In this document: in pieces, positions 1-10,057 of the stretch
Numbering within the stretch: the stretch's first letter is position 1
Layout: every line of letters begins with the position of its first letter
NCBI GenBank assembly: GCA_014706295.1
Contig: JACSVZ010000012.1
Location: 15,147,000-15,210,999 of the forward strand
From: Lycocorax pyrrhopterus obiensis
Taxonomy: Eukaryota > Chordata > Aves > Passeriformes > Paradisaeidae
Direction: 5' to 3'
Length of the DNA: 64,000 bases
Position numbers and translations under genes: made by a program
Notes under the pieces: generated by a model
Told to the model about the DNA's origin: nothing
Databases searched by the model: none
The model's input: the letters and a program-made list of their open reading frames with translations, nothing else

Positions 1-704
1 TCCTGCCTGACTTTGTCTTCAAGGGGGTCACCAAGCTGCACAGCCTCCACCTGGAGCACAGCTGCGTGGGCAGGATCCGGGCCAACACCTTCTCCGGGCT
101 CTCCAGCCTGCGGCGGCTCTTCCTGCAGCACAACAGCATCTCCCTCATCGAGGACCAGAGCTTCAGCGAACTGCACGAGCTCCTGGAGCTCGACCTGAAG
201 CACAACAGGCTGAGCCACCTCTCGCCCCAGCTCTTCGTGGGGCTGAGCAACCTGGAGTACCTCTTCCTCTCCTCCAACCAGCTCCTGGAGATCTCCCAGG
301 ACACCTTCAGCCCGCTCCAGAGACTCTTCTGGCTCGACCTCTCCCACAACCAGCTGGAGACACTGGACAACAGCATCATCTCCCCCCTGGGCAACCTGCG
401 GTACCTCAGCCTGAGGAATAACTCCCTGGAGACCTTCTCGGTGGCATTCCTGCGCCCCCCCTTCGCCCTGGAGCAGCTGTGGCTGGGGGGCAACACCTGG
501 CACTGCAACTGCTCGCTGAAGGGCCTGCGGGACTTCTCCCTGCAGCACCCCGCGGTGGTCCCGCGCTTCGTGCAGTCGGTGGCCGAGGGGGACGACACCC
601 ATGTCCCCATCTACACCTACAACAACCTCACCTGCCTGCACCCCCCGGGCCTGGCGGGGCTGGACCTCCGCGACACCGCCGAGGAGAGCTTTGCTCACTG
701 CTGA
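1..704 (+). CDS. IGFALS: IGF-binding protein acid-labile subunit, C-terminal part (partial at window start)
   Basis: The frame is open from base 3 to a TGA at 702-704 and gives 233 residues; the 5' part lies outside the window. At least six leucine-rich repeats of the LxxLxLxxN type follow one another (for example [55 protein letters not shown]). They end in a cysteine-flanked LRRCT cap with the motif NTWHCNCSL and a final Cys as the last residue. This repeat array, the cap and the start LPDFVFKG match the end of mammalian IGFALS. Known role: a secreted liver glycoprotein that locks IGF and IGFBP3 or IGFBP5 into a long-lived 150-kDa serum complex. NxT/NxS glycosylation sites are visible, e.g. 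NNLTC. Most of the protein is one large exon in vertebrates, and no intron is seen here. It is tail-to-tail with NUBP2, as in mammals. Confidence 0.93.
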   Translation, partial: LPDFVFKGVTKLHSLHLEHSCVGRIRANTFSGLSSLRRLFLQHNSISLIEDQSFSELHELLELDLKHNRLSHLSPQLFVGLSNLEYLFLSSNQLLEISQDTFSPLQRLFWLDLSHNQLETLDNSIISPLGNLRYLSLRNNSLETFSVAFLRPPFALEQLWLGGNTWHCNCSLKGLRDFSLQHPAVVPRFVQSVAEGDDTHVPIYTYNNLTCLHPPGLAGLDLRDTAEESFAHC

Positions 705-1215
705 GCTGGGCTGGCCCCCCCAGGGACCCTCATCTGCCACCGCCCTGGCCCCGGCCTGGCCCCCCCGGGGCGGCAGCAGCAGCAGCAGCTGGGGCTCTGT
801 GGCCACCCCAGACGAGCACAGATTTGCCACCACCTCCAGCAGCCGCCTTGCTCAGAAGATGCTGGATGGGTGCCAGTCCCCTGGGCTTCAAACTGAGTAT
901 TTCAGTCCCTTAATATTTAAATAGCAGCCCCCAGGGCAGAGCGTGGTAGCTTCCAGCAGGAGCATCTCTGGATGGGGGAATGCTGCACCCCCAGCCCTGC
1001 AGCCACAGCAAGGGGCAGCCCTGCCCAGGCCAGGACTTTTATGAGACAAAACAAAGTGCTTTCCTGCCATGGAGCAGTGGAGAAATCCTAAAAGCCCCCC
1101 GAGCTTAGGGAAGGGGGCAGAGGAGTTGCTGTAACGATTCCTTGCAGCAGCAGGTGTAGGCAGGGCACAGAAAGCCTCACGTTGCTCACCTGATAAATAG
1201 CAGCAGACAAATAAA
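705..1215 (+). other. IGFALS: IGFALS 3'UTR with polyadenylation signal
   Basis: Non-coding sequence after the IGFALS stop. It contains a short CAG run near 774-789. The first canonical AATAAA downstream is at 1210-1215, so the transcript probably ends around 1230. This is inferred from the hexamer only. Confidence 0.6.
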
Positions 1216-2651
1216 CCTTTGGAGCTATTGCAACCCACCTTGTAAGTTACGTTTTTTCCAAAGCTCGTGCTGCCCCCGGCCGGGATTTCTCCCCAGAGCC
1301 CCTCAGGGTGAGGGATTCAGACTCCTGGGGGGCTCCCAGCATTTCCTGCAAGCCCTGGGTGGGTGGCACGTTCCCAGGGAGGGAGCAAGAAATGCCCAGC
1401 TGTCCCACAGAAGCCAACAGCCTTGAGAGATTCCAGCGCTACTGCCTGGCTCTCCAAATCCCAGCTAAGTGTCCAAAGGTCAGACAAAATTTTCCTGGAA
1501 AATTGCATGAGGGGAAACGTGCTCGGGTGTGGGTCCTTGTGCAGCAGGAGCAGGGGCGGATGCTGCTCCTGCTCTCCTGCAAGCAGTGCCTGCCTGCTGT
1601 AATCCAGCCTTGTTAGTGGAAATCCAGCATTTCCCTGTCTTCCCGAAACCTCACTGTGAGGGTGAGTCCCAAAGGCAGATGGGGAGACAGGCAGGAGGGG
1701 CTCAGAGTCCAGGAGGGAGGGAGATAAGATGCAAGGCCTTAATTTGCTTCCCCAGCTTAACTCAAGCCTGCAAGAGGAGGGCAGGTCCCATGGGAGCAGC
1801 AGCCCGTGGGAAGAGGTGCAGGGACACTCGGAAGTGAATGCAGCAGGAACCACCTGGGGACACAGAGGAGCCCCAGGCTAGGGCTGGAGAAGAGCTGTGG
1901 CAAAGCATCCCATGAAGGGTTGCCAGGGCCGGCTCACAGCAAGACAAGGGACAGGCTGGATCCTGATGCTGTTATAGGAGAGATTTAGCTGAATTCCAGC
2001 AAGGAAACCAGGGAAAAGCAGGAAGCACCTTGATGCACAGGAAGGGCCAAGACTCAGAGCTACAGCAAGGCCTGAAGCCATGGAAGAACAGAAGTTGCAG
2101 GCTTGCATTTTAAGAAAAGTGTTTACTGCCTGGAACCTTGAAAAACACTCCTGAGTCACACACCCCCGGCAGACCCAAGGCCTCGTTCCCAGCATGATGG
2201 GATGCAGCTCCCAGACAGCTCCCGAAGGCTTTTCCTCACGCCCAGCCCACGCCGTGCCCTCACCGCCCGTCAGGAACCAGCGAGCCGAGAATTCCGAGCA
2301 CAGGGGCCTGGCCTGGCTCCACATGGGAGCACCCAGCACGACCCAGCCACTGAAGCAAGGCCTGTGTGATCCATCAGGCAGGGGCAGCGGGAGAAGGCAG
2401 CAGCGCATGGAGCCGCGATCCAGGTGATCGGAGCCGTGTGGGATCGCTGAGGAAGAACAGCACTTGAAACTGCAGCTCCAGAGTCTGAGGAGATGGAGCT
2501 GCTTCCCTCTGGGACTGCCAGCAGCAGCAGCAATCTGTGCTCCCCCTCCCTCCCTCACACCCCAGTGAGACAGTTTGAGTTAAACAGCTCCTGCAGCCCC
2601 TTCCCGCTGCTGGGGCTGCCAGTCTGGCACCAGTCCAGCTCCACACCCTCC
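1216..2651. other. IGFALS-NUBP2 tail-to-tail interval
   Basis: About 1.4 kb without a recognised exon. The right part must contain the NUBP2 3'UTR on the minus strand, but I found no canonical minus-strand AATAAA close to the stop, so its end is undefined. Open frames here show no recognisable protein and no clear interspersed repeat was seen. Confidence 0.5.
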
Positions 2652-5600
2652 TCAAGAGCTCCTCTGCGACATATCCAAGATCTGCTGGGCAATGTGAGTC
2701 AAGGCAGGGAAGGCAGAGCTCTTGGGAAACTCTTGGATGAAGTCTCTGCCTTCTTCCAAGCTCTGGCTGAGCTGGGGGTCCAGGGGGACGCAGCCTGTGG
2801 GACAGGGGAGAGAAGTGTGAGAGCTCACTCCCTGTACGGCCAAAAACACACCGCCAGGGTCAACTCCAGGGAAAGGGGTATGGAAGAGCAACCACTGCCC
2901 TCCCAGAGCTCTCCAGGAGACAATTCTCACCTGCAACCACCTCCTCTGGGCCCAAGACCCCACCCCACCCTGGTGCTTCATGAGAGGGGCTCTCCCCCCT
3001 GATCCCAGCCCTGCCCAGGGACAGGGCTCAGCCCCCCTTTCTCAGGAAGGCTCCAGACATTCCAACATGGTTCTCACGGAGCTCCAGGCCTGTTCACACT
3101 GTCACCACGATGTCAGCATCATGAGCAGGCTGCTGGCATCACCATCTCTGCCCCAGCAGGGCCAGGGGCCCAACGTGAGGAGTTTGGATGGCAGAGAAGC
3201 CGAGCACAAACCTCAGCTCTGCCCAGGTGCCTGGGGCTCACAGCCCAGCCCACCTGCCCCTGTGATGCTCCTCCTCTGTGCCCAGCCCTCCCACAGCACC
3301 ATGAGATCATCCTGAGCAGAGCCACTCACCCAGGAAGGGCACCCCGGCGTGCTTGGCCAGCTCCTCACCTCCCCCTTTGGAGAAGATGTTTGTGCATTCC
3401 TGAAGGAGGAAGAGCAGTGAGTCAGGAGGCCCAGAGCCCCGTGTGACAGGGCAGGTGCTGCCAGGCCCCGAGCAGAGCCAGCTCCCCTCCACCCTCCAGC
3501 CCCAGGCACTCCCTGTGCCCCCGCCCCCTCCCAGTGCTCCTGAGCAGAGCCCAGAGCTGGCAGCGTCTCCTCTCCCTGGCTCACAGCATCACCCCCACGG
3601 CATTTCCCACTTTTCCGCCCAAGGCTCAGCACCCCACAAGCACAAGAAGAGCCCACAAGAGCCCCAAGGCTGGACAATAAGGTCAGGAGAGCTCACAGAG
3701 CAGTGGGGGCACACGAAGCCGCTCATGTTCTCCACGATGCCGAGGATCCGCAATCCCGCCTTCCTGCAGAACGTCAGCTCCCGCCTCACATCGCCCACGG
3801 ACACAGCCTGAGGGGGAACAACAGGAACTGGGGATCCCTCTGCCCACACTGACTGCGGCTCCAGAGCAGATGTGTACAACAAGCAGCCACAGACAGCCCT
3901 GTGCAAACCTGGGGTGCACTTTTCCCCCCTCCAAACCTGCTCCCTGGCAGGAATTCCAGCCCTGTGTCCTACCTGAGGTGTCGTGACCAGGATGGCTCCG
4001 AGCAGCTGGTAGGGCCTCAAGGCCTCCACGGTGGAGATGTGCTCGTCGGACGTGCCCGGCGGCGTGTCCACGATGAGGAAGTCCAGGTCCCCCCAGGCCA
4101 CGTCGGTGACAAATTGTTTGATCAAAGCTACGGAAATAGAAGGGGCAGATAAAAAAACCCCAAACCATAACAGGTTTCAGCAGGTGGCTTGGAAGCCGTG
4201 GGACAGGGGTTGGGAAGCGCCCTGGGTGACAGGGACCCAGGGAGAGGGGACAAGGCTGTCTGTCAGCACAACATGTGAGGGATTTAAACCCACCCTTGTG
4301 GAACAGGAGCTTCGCTCCCCCAAGGAATAACATCTCCAGGAGGCAGCAGCACCTCCAGGAGGGTTCACAGAAGGTTTCACCAGCAGCAAACCCCGGTGTT
4401 ACCGTTTTTCTTGGGTCCTCTCCACACCACGGCATCGTCCGGCCTCTCCAGCAGGAAGCCGATGGACATGAGGGCGATGGCCTTGTCCTGGCCCACGAAC
4501 ACGGGGACCCAGCCGCTGTCACACTGGTGCACGGCGCTGTCCTGCACCCTCAGCATGCGCGGGATGCTGGGGCCACACAGGTCCACGTCCAGGATCCCCA
4601 CCTGGGGACAGGCACAGCCCTTCGGACAGGCCCAGCACGGTGGGCTCACAACTCCCAGCCACCTAAATTTGGGCTGCTCACAGCACTTCCACAACAGCCT
4701 CTACAGCTCAGCAGCCACATTTGAAATGCAAATGCTTTAAATTTCACATCCCTCCCGACCTCCTTCTCCTCAAGGAGAATCTGCTGGGTGTTCCCAAGTG
4801 CTTTATGCCAGAACCCAAGTGGCACTGGCTGCACAGAGCCTTTAATAAGATCCTCAGGGGATTCAGTCTGTCTCCTGCCCACACATTTCCTTTTTGTCCC
4901 CATTTTAAGAGTCCTTGAGCTCACCCACTTCACCCCACAGAGGGAGCGGGGGTGACACCATAAAGGAGCAAAGTCATGTCTCATGCCAATTTCAACAACA
5001 AATATTGGGTGATTTAATAAAATAGATAAAAGAGAAATGAACTGCAGTACCTGCTCCAGTTACCTGAACTGGATCACACTATCACAAATTGCATTTTCAC
5101 AGGGAACCCACACGCTGCCCACCCAGCACACCCACATGGAGAGGGTGGGCAAAATCCAGCCCAGCTGGAGGCTGGAAGGGAAAAGCCGGAGCTCAGCACC
5201 CCAAACCCTCTCTCACCCTCTTCCCGGCGTTGCGCAGCGCCAGGGCCAGCTCGGTGGAGATGGTGCTCTTCCCAACGCCGCCCTTCCCGGACAGCACCAG
5301 CAGGATGTGCCGCACCCCGGCCAGGTTGGTTCTCTCTGCAAGGGTGTCACAGAACCATGGAATATCCTGAGTGGGAAGGGACCCACAGGGATCATCCAGC
5401 CCAGCCCCAGGCCCTGCACAGACACCCCAACAGTCCCACCCTGGGCATCCCTGGCAGCGCTGTCCAAACGCTCCTGGAGCTCTGGCAGCCTCGGGGCCGT
5501 GCCCATTCCCTGGGGAGCCTGGGCAGTGCCCAGCACCCTCTGGGGGAAGAACCTTTCCCTGATCTCCAGCCTGAGCCTGCCCTGGCCCAGCTCCAGCCAT

Positions 5601-6714
5601 TCCCTGGGTCCTGTTCCTGGCACAGAGCAGAGATCAGAGCTGCCCCTCGGGAGGAGCTGCAGCCCCGGTGAGCTCTGCACTCAGTGTAAGGCAGTGGGAA
5701 AGAAGAGGTGGATGTGCCACGGGCTTTTTGTCATCAGAACAGGGACAATAAGAACAATGGCAATAAACAGCATGAGGGAGCAAAGGCTTGTCCCGATGAC
5801 CTAAGTGGCAACTGGGCAGCAGAGCAATTAACACGCACTGGGCTCGTGAGGCTCAGCCCGGGCATGGCCGGAGGCTGCTGGTGAGCTCAGGCCCTTGGCG
5901 TTTCCTTCCTCCATGCCACACCAGTCGCTTCCTGCCAGTCCCACGCTCCAGTCCAGCCTTCCTGCCGTTCCCTGCGGTGCTGTCAGCGCTCCCGGCCCTG
6001 CTTTGGGCTCAGCTCCCTAGGGCAGGGAGCTCTCGGGACCGCTGTCCCCGGCCCGGGGAGGCACAGGGGGCAGGGGGGCGGCCGGGGCGCTCCAGCCACA
6101 GCCGGCAAACGCTCCCCGCCCACCCGGGGCCGCGTTCCGGGCTCCCCGGCACGACCGGGCACGGACTCAACGCGCGGGGGCTGGCCCGGCAGCCCAGCGG
6201 CACGGGCGGCATGGAGCCCGCACGCAGCATGGCAGAGCTCATCCGCACCTCCGCCGATGGTAAAGTCCACGGGCCCCACAACGGGAAGGGGGGCAGGAGG
6301 GGGCCGGGGAGGGGCGAGACGGGGCCCCGCAGCGAGGCGCTCCCGGGATACCGCCCGGTGACAGCGGCAGCCCTCGCGCCGGGCCCGGCCACTCGGCGCT
6401 GTCTCCCGCGGGAGTCGGGCCCGGGCCTCTGGCAAGGCTCAGCGTCGCCTCCCGACAACGGGGACCCGCGGCCTATGGGACCCCGGCCCGGCCCGGAGCT
6501 CCCCTCACAGGCAGTCGGGCCCAACACCGCGGCACCGGCTCAGCCCGAGCACCTCGGAACTCCGCGGAACCGGGTCCTAACCCCCCTCTAGGCCTGGTCA
6601 TTCCGGGAGGGACATCCCCCGCGAGGCGAGTAGGGCTCGCCAGACCGAGACCCCGGATCTCGGTTCCCCCAGGCCGCGGCCTCTCCTCCGCTCACCCCCG
6701 GCCGTCTCCTCCAT
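2652..6714 (-). CDS. NUBP2: Cytosolic Fe-S cluster assembly factor NUBP2, complete, 7 exons, 271 aa
   Basis: Exons (minus strand, high to low): 6714-6696, 5335-5217, 4601-4403, 4127-3973, 3807-3697, 3399-3330, 2794-2652. All junctions are GT-AG and the joined frame gives 271 residues, the human length. The start METs as MEETAGERTNLAG, parallel to the human N-terminus. A P-loop of the deviant MinD/Mrp type, GKGGVGKS, lies at residues 23-30; [11 protein letters not shown] (about 132-142) is the switch region. The CPHC motif at 197-200 supplies the conserved C-terminal cysteine pair that holds the bridging 4Fe-4S cluster between subunits. Known role: with NUBP1 it forms the NTPase scaffold that builds 4Fe-4S clusters for cytosolic and nuclear proteins. 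Its promoter faces that of SPSB3. A CR1 tail in intron 1 ends about 11 bases before exon 2. Confidence 0.96.
5346..5665 (-). mobile_element. CR1 LINE 3' fragment in NUBP2 intron 1
   Basis: On the minus strand it reads as a CR1 tail: the gene-distal part resembles the usual 'opening of a 5'-truncated copy', and the end has the phrase GGGTCCCTTCCCACTCAG followed by a TTCTGTGA terminus. It lies in the same orientation as NUBP2. Its 3' end is only about 11 bases from the exon 2 acceptor, so it supplies most of that splice region. Boundaries are approximate. Confidence 0.75.
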
Positions 6715-7162
6715 GTTGCCTTCCCGCATCACCCGCTTCCGCCTTCCGCCGGCCCAGAAGCCCCGCCCCCCAGACTGACAGACATCGTGTCCAATCGCAG
6801 GCCGCCCTCTTAGCGGAGAACCCGCCCTCCAGGGCACCGCAGCCAGTCCAGTCCTCGCACTCGCCTTGCATCGGCCAATGGACTTAGTGCTTTCCCCTCT
6901 CGAGCGGCTGCCCAATGGCGCCGCTCCCTGGCGATTGGCACAAGAAGCAGCCAATAGCAGGGGGCTCCCTCAGACCCCGCCCCCGTCCTCCTCCGCCTCT
7001 GAGTGACAAGGGGCTTAGCCAATGGAGAAGGGGCGCGGCGCGGCCGCAGCCAATGGGCGCCTGGGGGCGGTGCCGGGAGCGGATTGTTTATGTCCCGGGA
7101 GGGGAAAGTAGGTCAGAGCGCCGCGGGGCCGGGCCGGGGCAGCGCCGGGCCGGGCCGGGCAG
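6715..7162. promoter_or_regulatory. Divergent NUBP2/SPSB3 promoter with seven CCAAT boxes
   Basis: GC- and CpG-rich sequence between the NUBP2 start codon (6714, minus) and the expected SPSB3 first exon (plus). CCAAT occurs at 6791-6795, 6875-6879, 6912-6916, 6951-6955, 7019-7023 and 7050-7054, and its reverse complement ATTGG at 6934-6938. CCAAT is the core of NF-Y sites, which are common in bidirectional housekeeping promoters. GC-box-like runs (CCCCGCCC) also occur. A possible non-coding SPSB3 first exon would end at a CAG|GTGGGC donor at 7162/7163; another donor-like site is at 7108. Neither is proved. Confidence 0.75.
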
Positions 7163-7654
7163 GTGGGCCGGGGGCTCGGGGGAGCGGGCCGGAGGTGGGA
7201 GCCGGGGGTTGGGATTTGCCTCAGGGTGGGCCGGCGTTGTGCGACCCAAGCGCGGTGGCCTGGCTTGACGTGGCCTTGCCTTGCCTTGCCTTGTCCTGTC
7301 CGGCCGCGCCTCAGCTGCCGGGGCTCCGGTGCCCGCCCTCGGTGGAATCGCTGCTTCCGCGGCCAGGGAGCCGGGCCGGCTCGGGCACCCCGCCGTGGTC
7401 CCTCCGCGCCGCTCGGTGCCTGGGGAAGCGCTGGGGCAGCGCGGGCGCTGTGCGGGTCACGCCGCAGCATCGCCTCGGGCCCGCGGGAAGGCCTCAGCGG
7501 CCCAGGGCCCCTCAGGGCTGAGGGGCTTTTTGTAGCAGCACTGGTGTGACAGCAGGAGCGGGGCAGTGGCCGTCCCCTGCGCTGGCACTGCTGGGGCACC
7601 TCCAGTCCTAGGGGCAGTTCTCGGCAAGAAAGACACTGGGGGCTAGAGCGTGTC

Positions 7655-8090
7655 CAGGGAAGGGAAGGGAGCTGGGGAAGGGGCTGGAGCACCAGGAGCG
7701 GCTGAGAGAGCTGGGAAAGGGGCTCAGCCTGGAGCAAAGGAGGCTCAGGGGGGACCTTGTGGCTCTGCACAACTCCCTGACAGGAGGGGGCAGCCGGGGG
7801 GGGTCGGGCTCTGCTCCCAGGGAACAGGGACAGGAGGAGAGGGAATGGCCTCAGGCTGTGCCAGGGGAGGTTTAGGTTGGATATTGGGAAAATTCCTTCA
7901 TGGAGAGGGTGGTCAGGCCCTGGCACAGCTGCCCAGGGCAGTGCTGGAGTCACCATCCCTTGAGGGATTTGAAAGCTGTGTAGATGTGGCACTTGGGGAC
8001 ATGGGTCAGTGGTGGCCTTGGCTGGGGGAATGGTTGGACTCGTTGATCCAAGAGGTCTTTTCCAGCCATAATGATTCCATGACTGACTCT
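7655..8090 (+). mobile_element. CR1 LINE 3' fragment in SPSB3 intron 1
   Basis: About 435 bases of a 5'-truncated CR1. It shows the typical phrases GGGAGGTTTAGGTTGGATAT, TGTGGCACTTGGGGACATGG and AGGTCTTTTCCAGCC, and ends with ATGATTCCATGACT, the degenerate CR1 3' octamer repeat. It is in the same orientation as SPSB3. Confidence 0.88.
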
Positions 8091-8330
8091 GCCATTGGTG
8101 CTGGATCATGTACTGGGATCTCTGTGCTGACTGTTAAGCCCCAACCTTAGTGAGGGCCTGGGGGAGCAGAGCTGCTCTGTTGGGCTGCTGTGGATGCCCA
8201 ACAAAGCTGGAGAAGGGGTTTCTGCTGTGGTTTTAGGTCCTTTCCCAGCATGGCTGTGCGAGCCCTGTTGTTGAGCTTTTGATGGGAAGCCCTTCCTTCA
8301 CAGACCAGGGCAAAAGAGAGCAGAGGAGGC

Positions 8331-8769
8331 TGCTGTTCTGCTAAGTTCTTTATTTCATAGTCTCATAGCTTCTTGAAGGCAGAGTTCAAAGGGGGTTACA
8401 TGATAAAGCCAAGTAGCAGCAGCAGCAAAACAGTTTCTTCTTCTAATTTCTTCTAACTAACTTTTTTCTTACAGAAGTGTAGATTATATTTGCCAATTAA
8501 CCAATGAAATTAACACACGATTCTAGTTTTTCTCAACCTGTCCTGGTCTAATTCTAACAATTGTAAGCATTACATAGGTATTACACAGATTTGTGTATAC
8601 AGTTTCTATCAGCTTTTATTGTTTATGTGAACATTATATCTAAAAAATGTTAACAATTTCATTCTATCTATATTTTGTCTAAAATAATATATCTAAAAAT
8701 GTGAACAATATAGTTCTATCCATATTTTGACTAAAATAAAGAGCTCTACGAAAGGATAACGCTGCTACA
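8331..8769 (-). mobile_element. Probable solo LTR of an endogenous retrovirus in SPSB3 intron 1
   Basis: An AT-rich island of about 430 bases in GC-rich surroundings. Read on the minus strand it starts TGTAGCAGCG (at 8769) and near its end carries AATAAA (8354-8349) followed by GAACTTAGCA, the arrangement of an LTR with its poly(A) signal near the 3' edge. No gag, pol or env reading frame flanks it, so it would be a solo LTR. I could not define a target-site duplication. Inside, 8636-8741 is an imperfect tandem duplication with a period of about 53 bases. An old AT-rich DNA element is the main alternative. Confidence 0.5.
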
Positions 8770-9633
8770 GCAAAAAGAACTATGCTCAAGGTTTCTGCTG
8801 CAGCTTTTTAATGTTTAAGGCACTTAGCATGTATTTCTACTAAAAGTTAAAAAATCTGTATTTCTATTTCACTTTGGTATGATTTCATGTATCTCAGCTT
8901 GTCCAAAGGTTTTAATTCAACTCCTGTGCTTTGGCTTTCATCTGGGCCTGAGTCCAGAGAAGCTTTCACTCCAACACCCTGTGATTCCAGCAGGTGGGAT
9001 TTCCAGAGCCCTTCAAAGCATCCATGGGCAGCTGCACAGCTGGCTGTGGCTTGGCCTGTCCTGCTTTTCCAGGAGCTGCTGTCCCACTGGGGACTGAGGC
9101 ACAGGAGGAACAGGGCCAGGTGCTTTATGGCAGGCCCTGGCTCAGGGCTGAGCTGAGGGAGAGGGTTCAAGGGTTAGAGCCCTGCGGGTGCCTCTTGGTG
9201 GGGAGTTGCATCCTGCAAGGATAAACTTCAGGGAGGTGAGATTGGAAGCTGAGGTTTGCCTGTCACATCCAGTGCAGTGCTCCTGTGTGGCAGTTGGGAG
9301 CTGGGCTGGCCTGTCAGGCTGTGCACTGGGAAGGAGCCTCGGGAAATCTGTCTCTGAACAACATCCCTGCTGGACTGGGAGACAGGCGGCTGCTTCCCTT
9401 CTGCCTGTTGTCCTTGAGGCAAGTTGGGACAGGTCTGTCACAAGCCTAGTTTCCCCCCAGAGCAGGAAAGTGGTTTCTCTTCCTCTCCAAGCACTGGGAG
9501 CAAAGTCTTCCCTCAGAGGGCAGTTGCAGGTGGACGACCTTCCCTGCAGACAGACGGGCTGCAGTGGGGCCGGGGCAGTGCAGGTGGCCGGAGCCAGGAC
9601 AGCTGCTGGAGGGTCGCTGGGCACGAGGGAGGT

Positions 9634-9713
9634 GGAAGGTGTCCCTGCCTATGGCAGGGCGTGGAACAAGATGAGCTTGAAGGTCCTTCCACCCCAAACG
9701 ATTCTGTGATTGT
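9634..9713 (+). mobile_element. Short CR1 3' tail
   Basis: About 80 bases with GGAAGGTGTCCCTGCC, AAGGTCCTTCCACCCC and a terminal ATTCTGTGATTGTGA, matching the end of the CR1 copies elsewhere in the window. It lies about 320 bases before SPSB3 exon 2. Confidence 0.75.
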
Positions 9714-10057
9714 GACAGCCCTGAAGCTTCCCAGGCCAGGTGAGAGGTGGCTGCTGCACCCAGTTCCTGCAGAGGGGCAGCTGCTGCCACCACCACTGCA
9801 TATTGAGAGTTTTTCTAGGGGCCAGCTGAACACCTGGCTCAGGGAGGAGTTGACCCTGGGTGGAGAAAGAGAAGTTTGGGTGAAGTTTGTAGAGACTCTT
9901 GATGCGGATGGAACTTCCTCTGCATTGGCTGATCTTGTGCTGGTCCCCCTGGGGGGTTTGGTGACCTGGGGGGTTTGATGACCCAGGGAGTGGCCATGGG
10001 GCATGGCAGAAGTGTAACCTCGTGTCCCTTTCCCCAGCCTACCTGTCTGGGAGCAGC

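Noticed and set aside
6211..6261. Possible small plus-strand coding exon (ATG to a GTAAAG donor) in NUBP2 intron 1
   Set aside because: Short CpG-rich open stretch with no matching downstream exon; SPSB3 already has its start codon at 10058.
7015..8109. Minus-strand open frame of 364 codons
   Set aside because: It crosses the promoter, intron 1 and the reverse strand of a CR1 tail; a composite of unrelated sequence.
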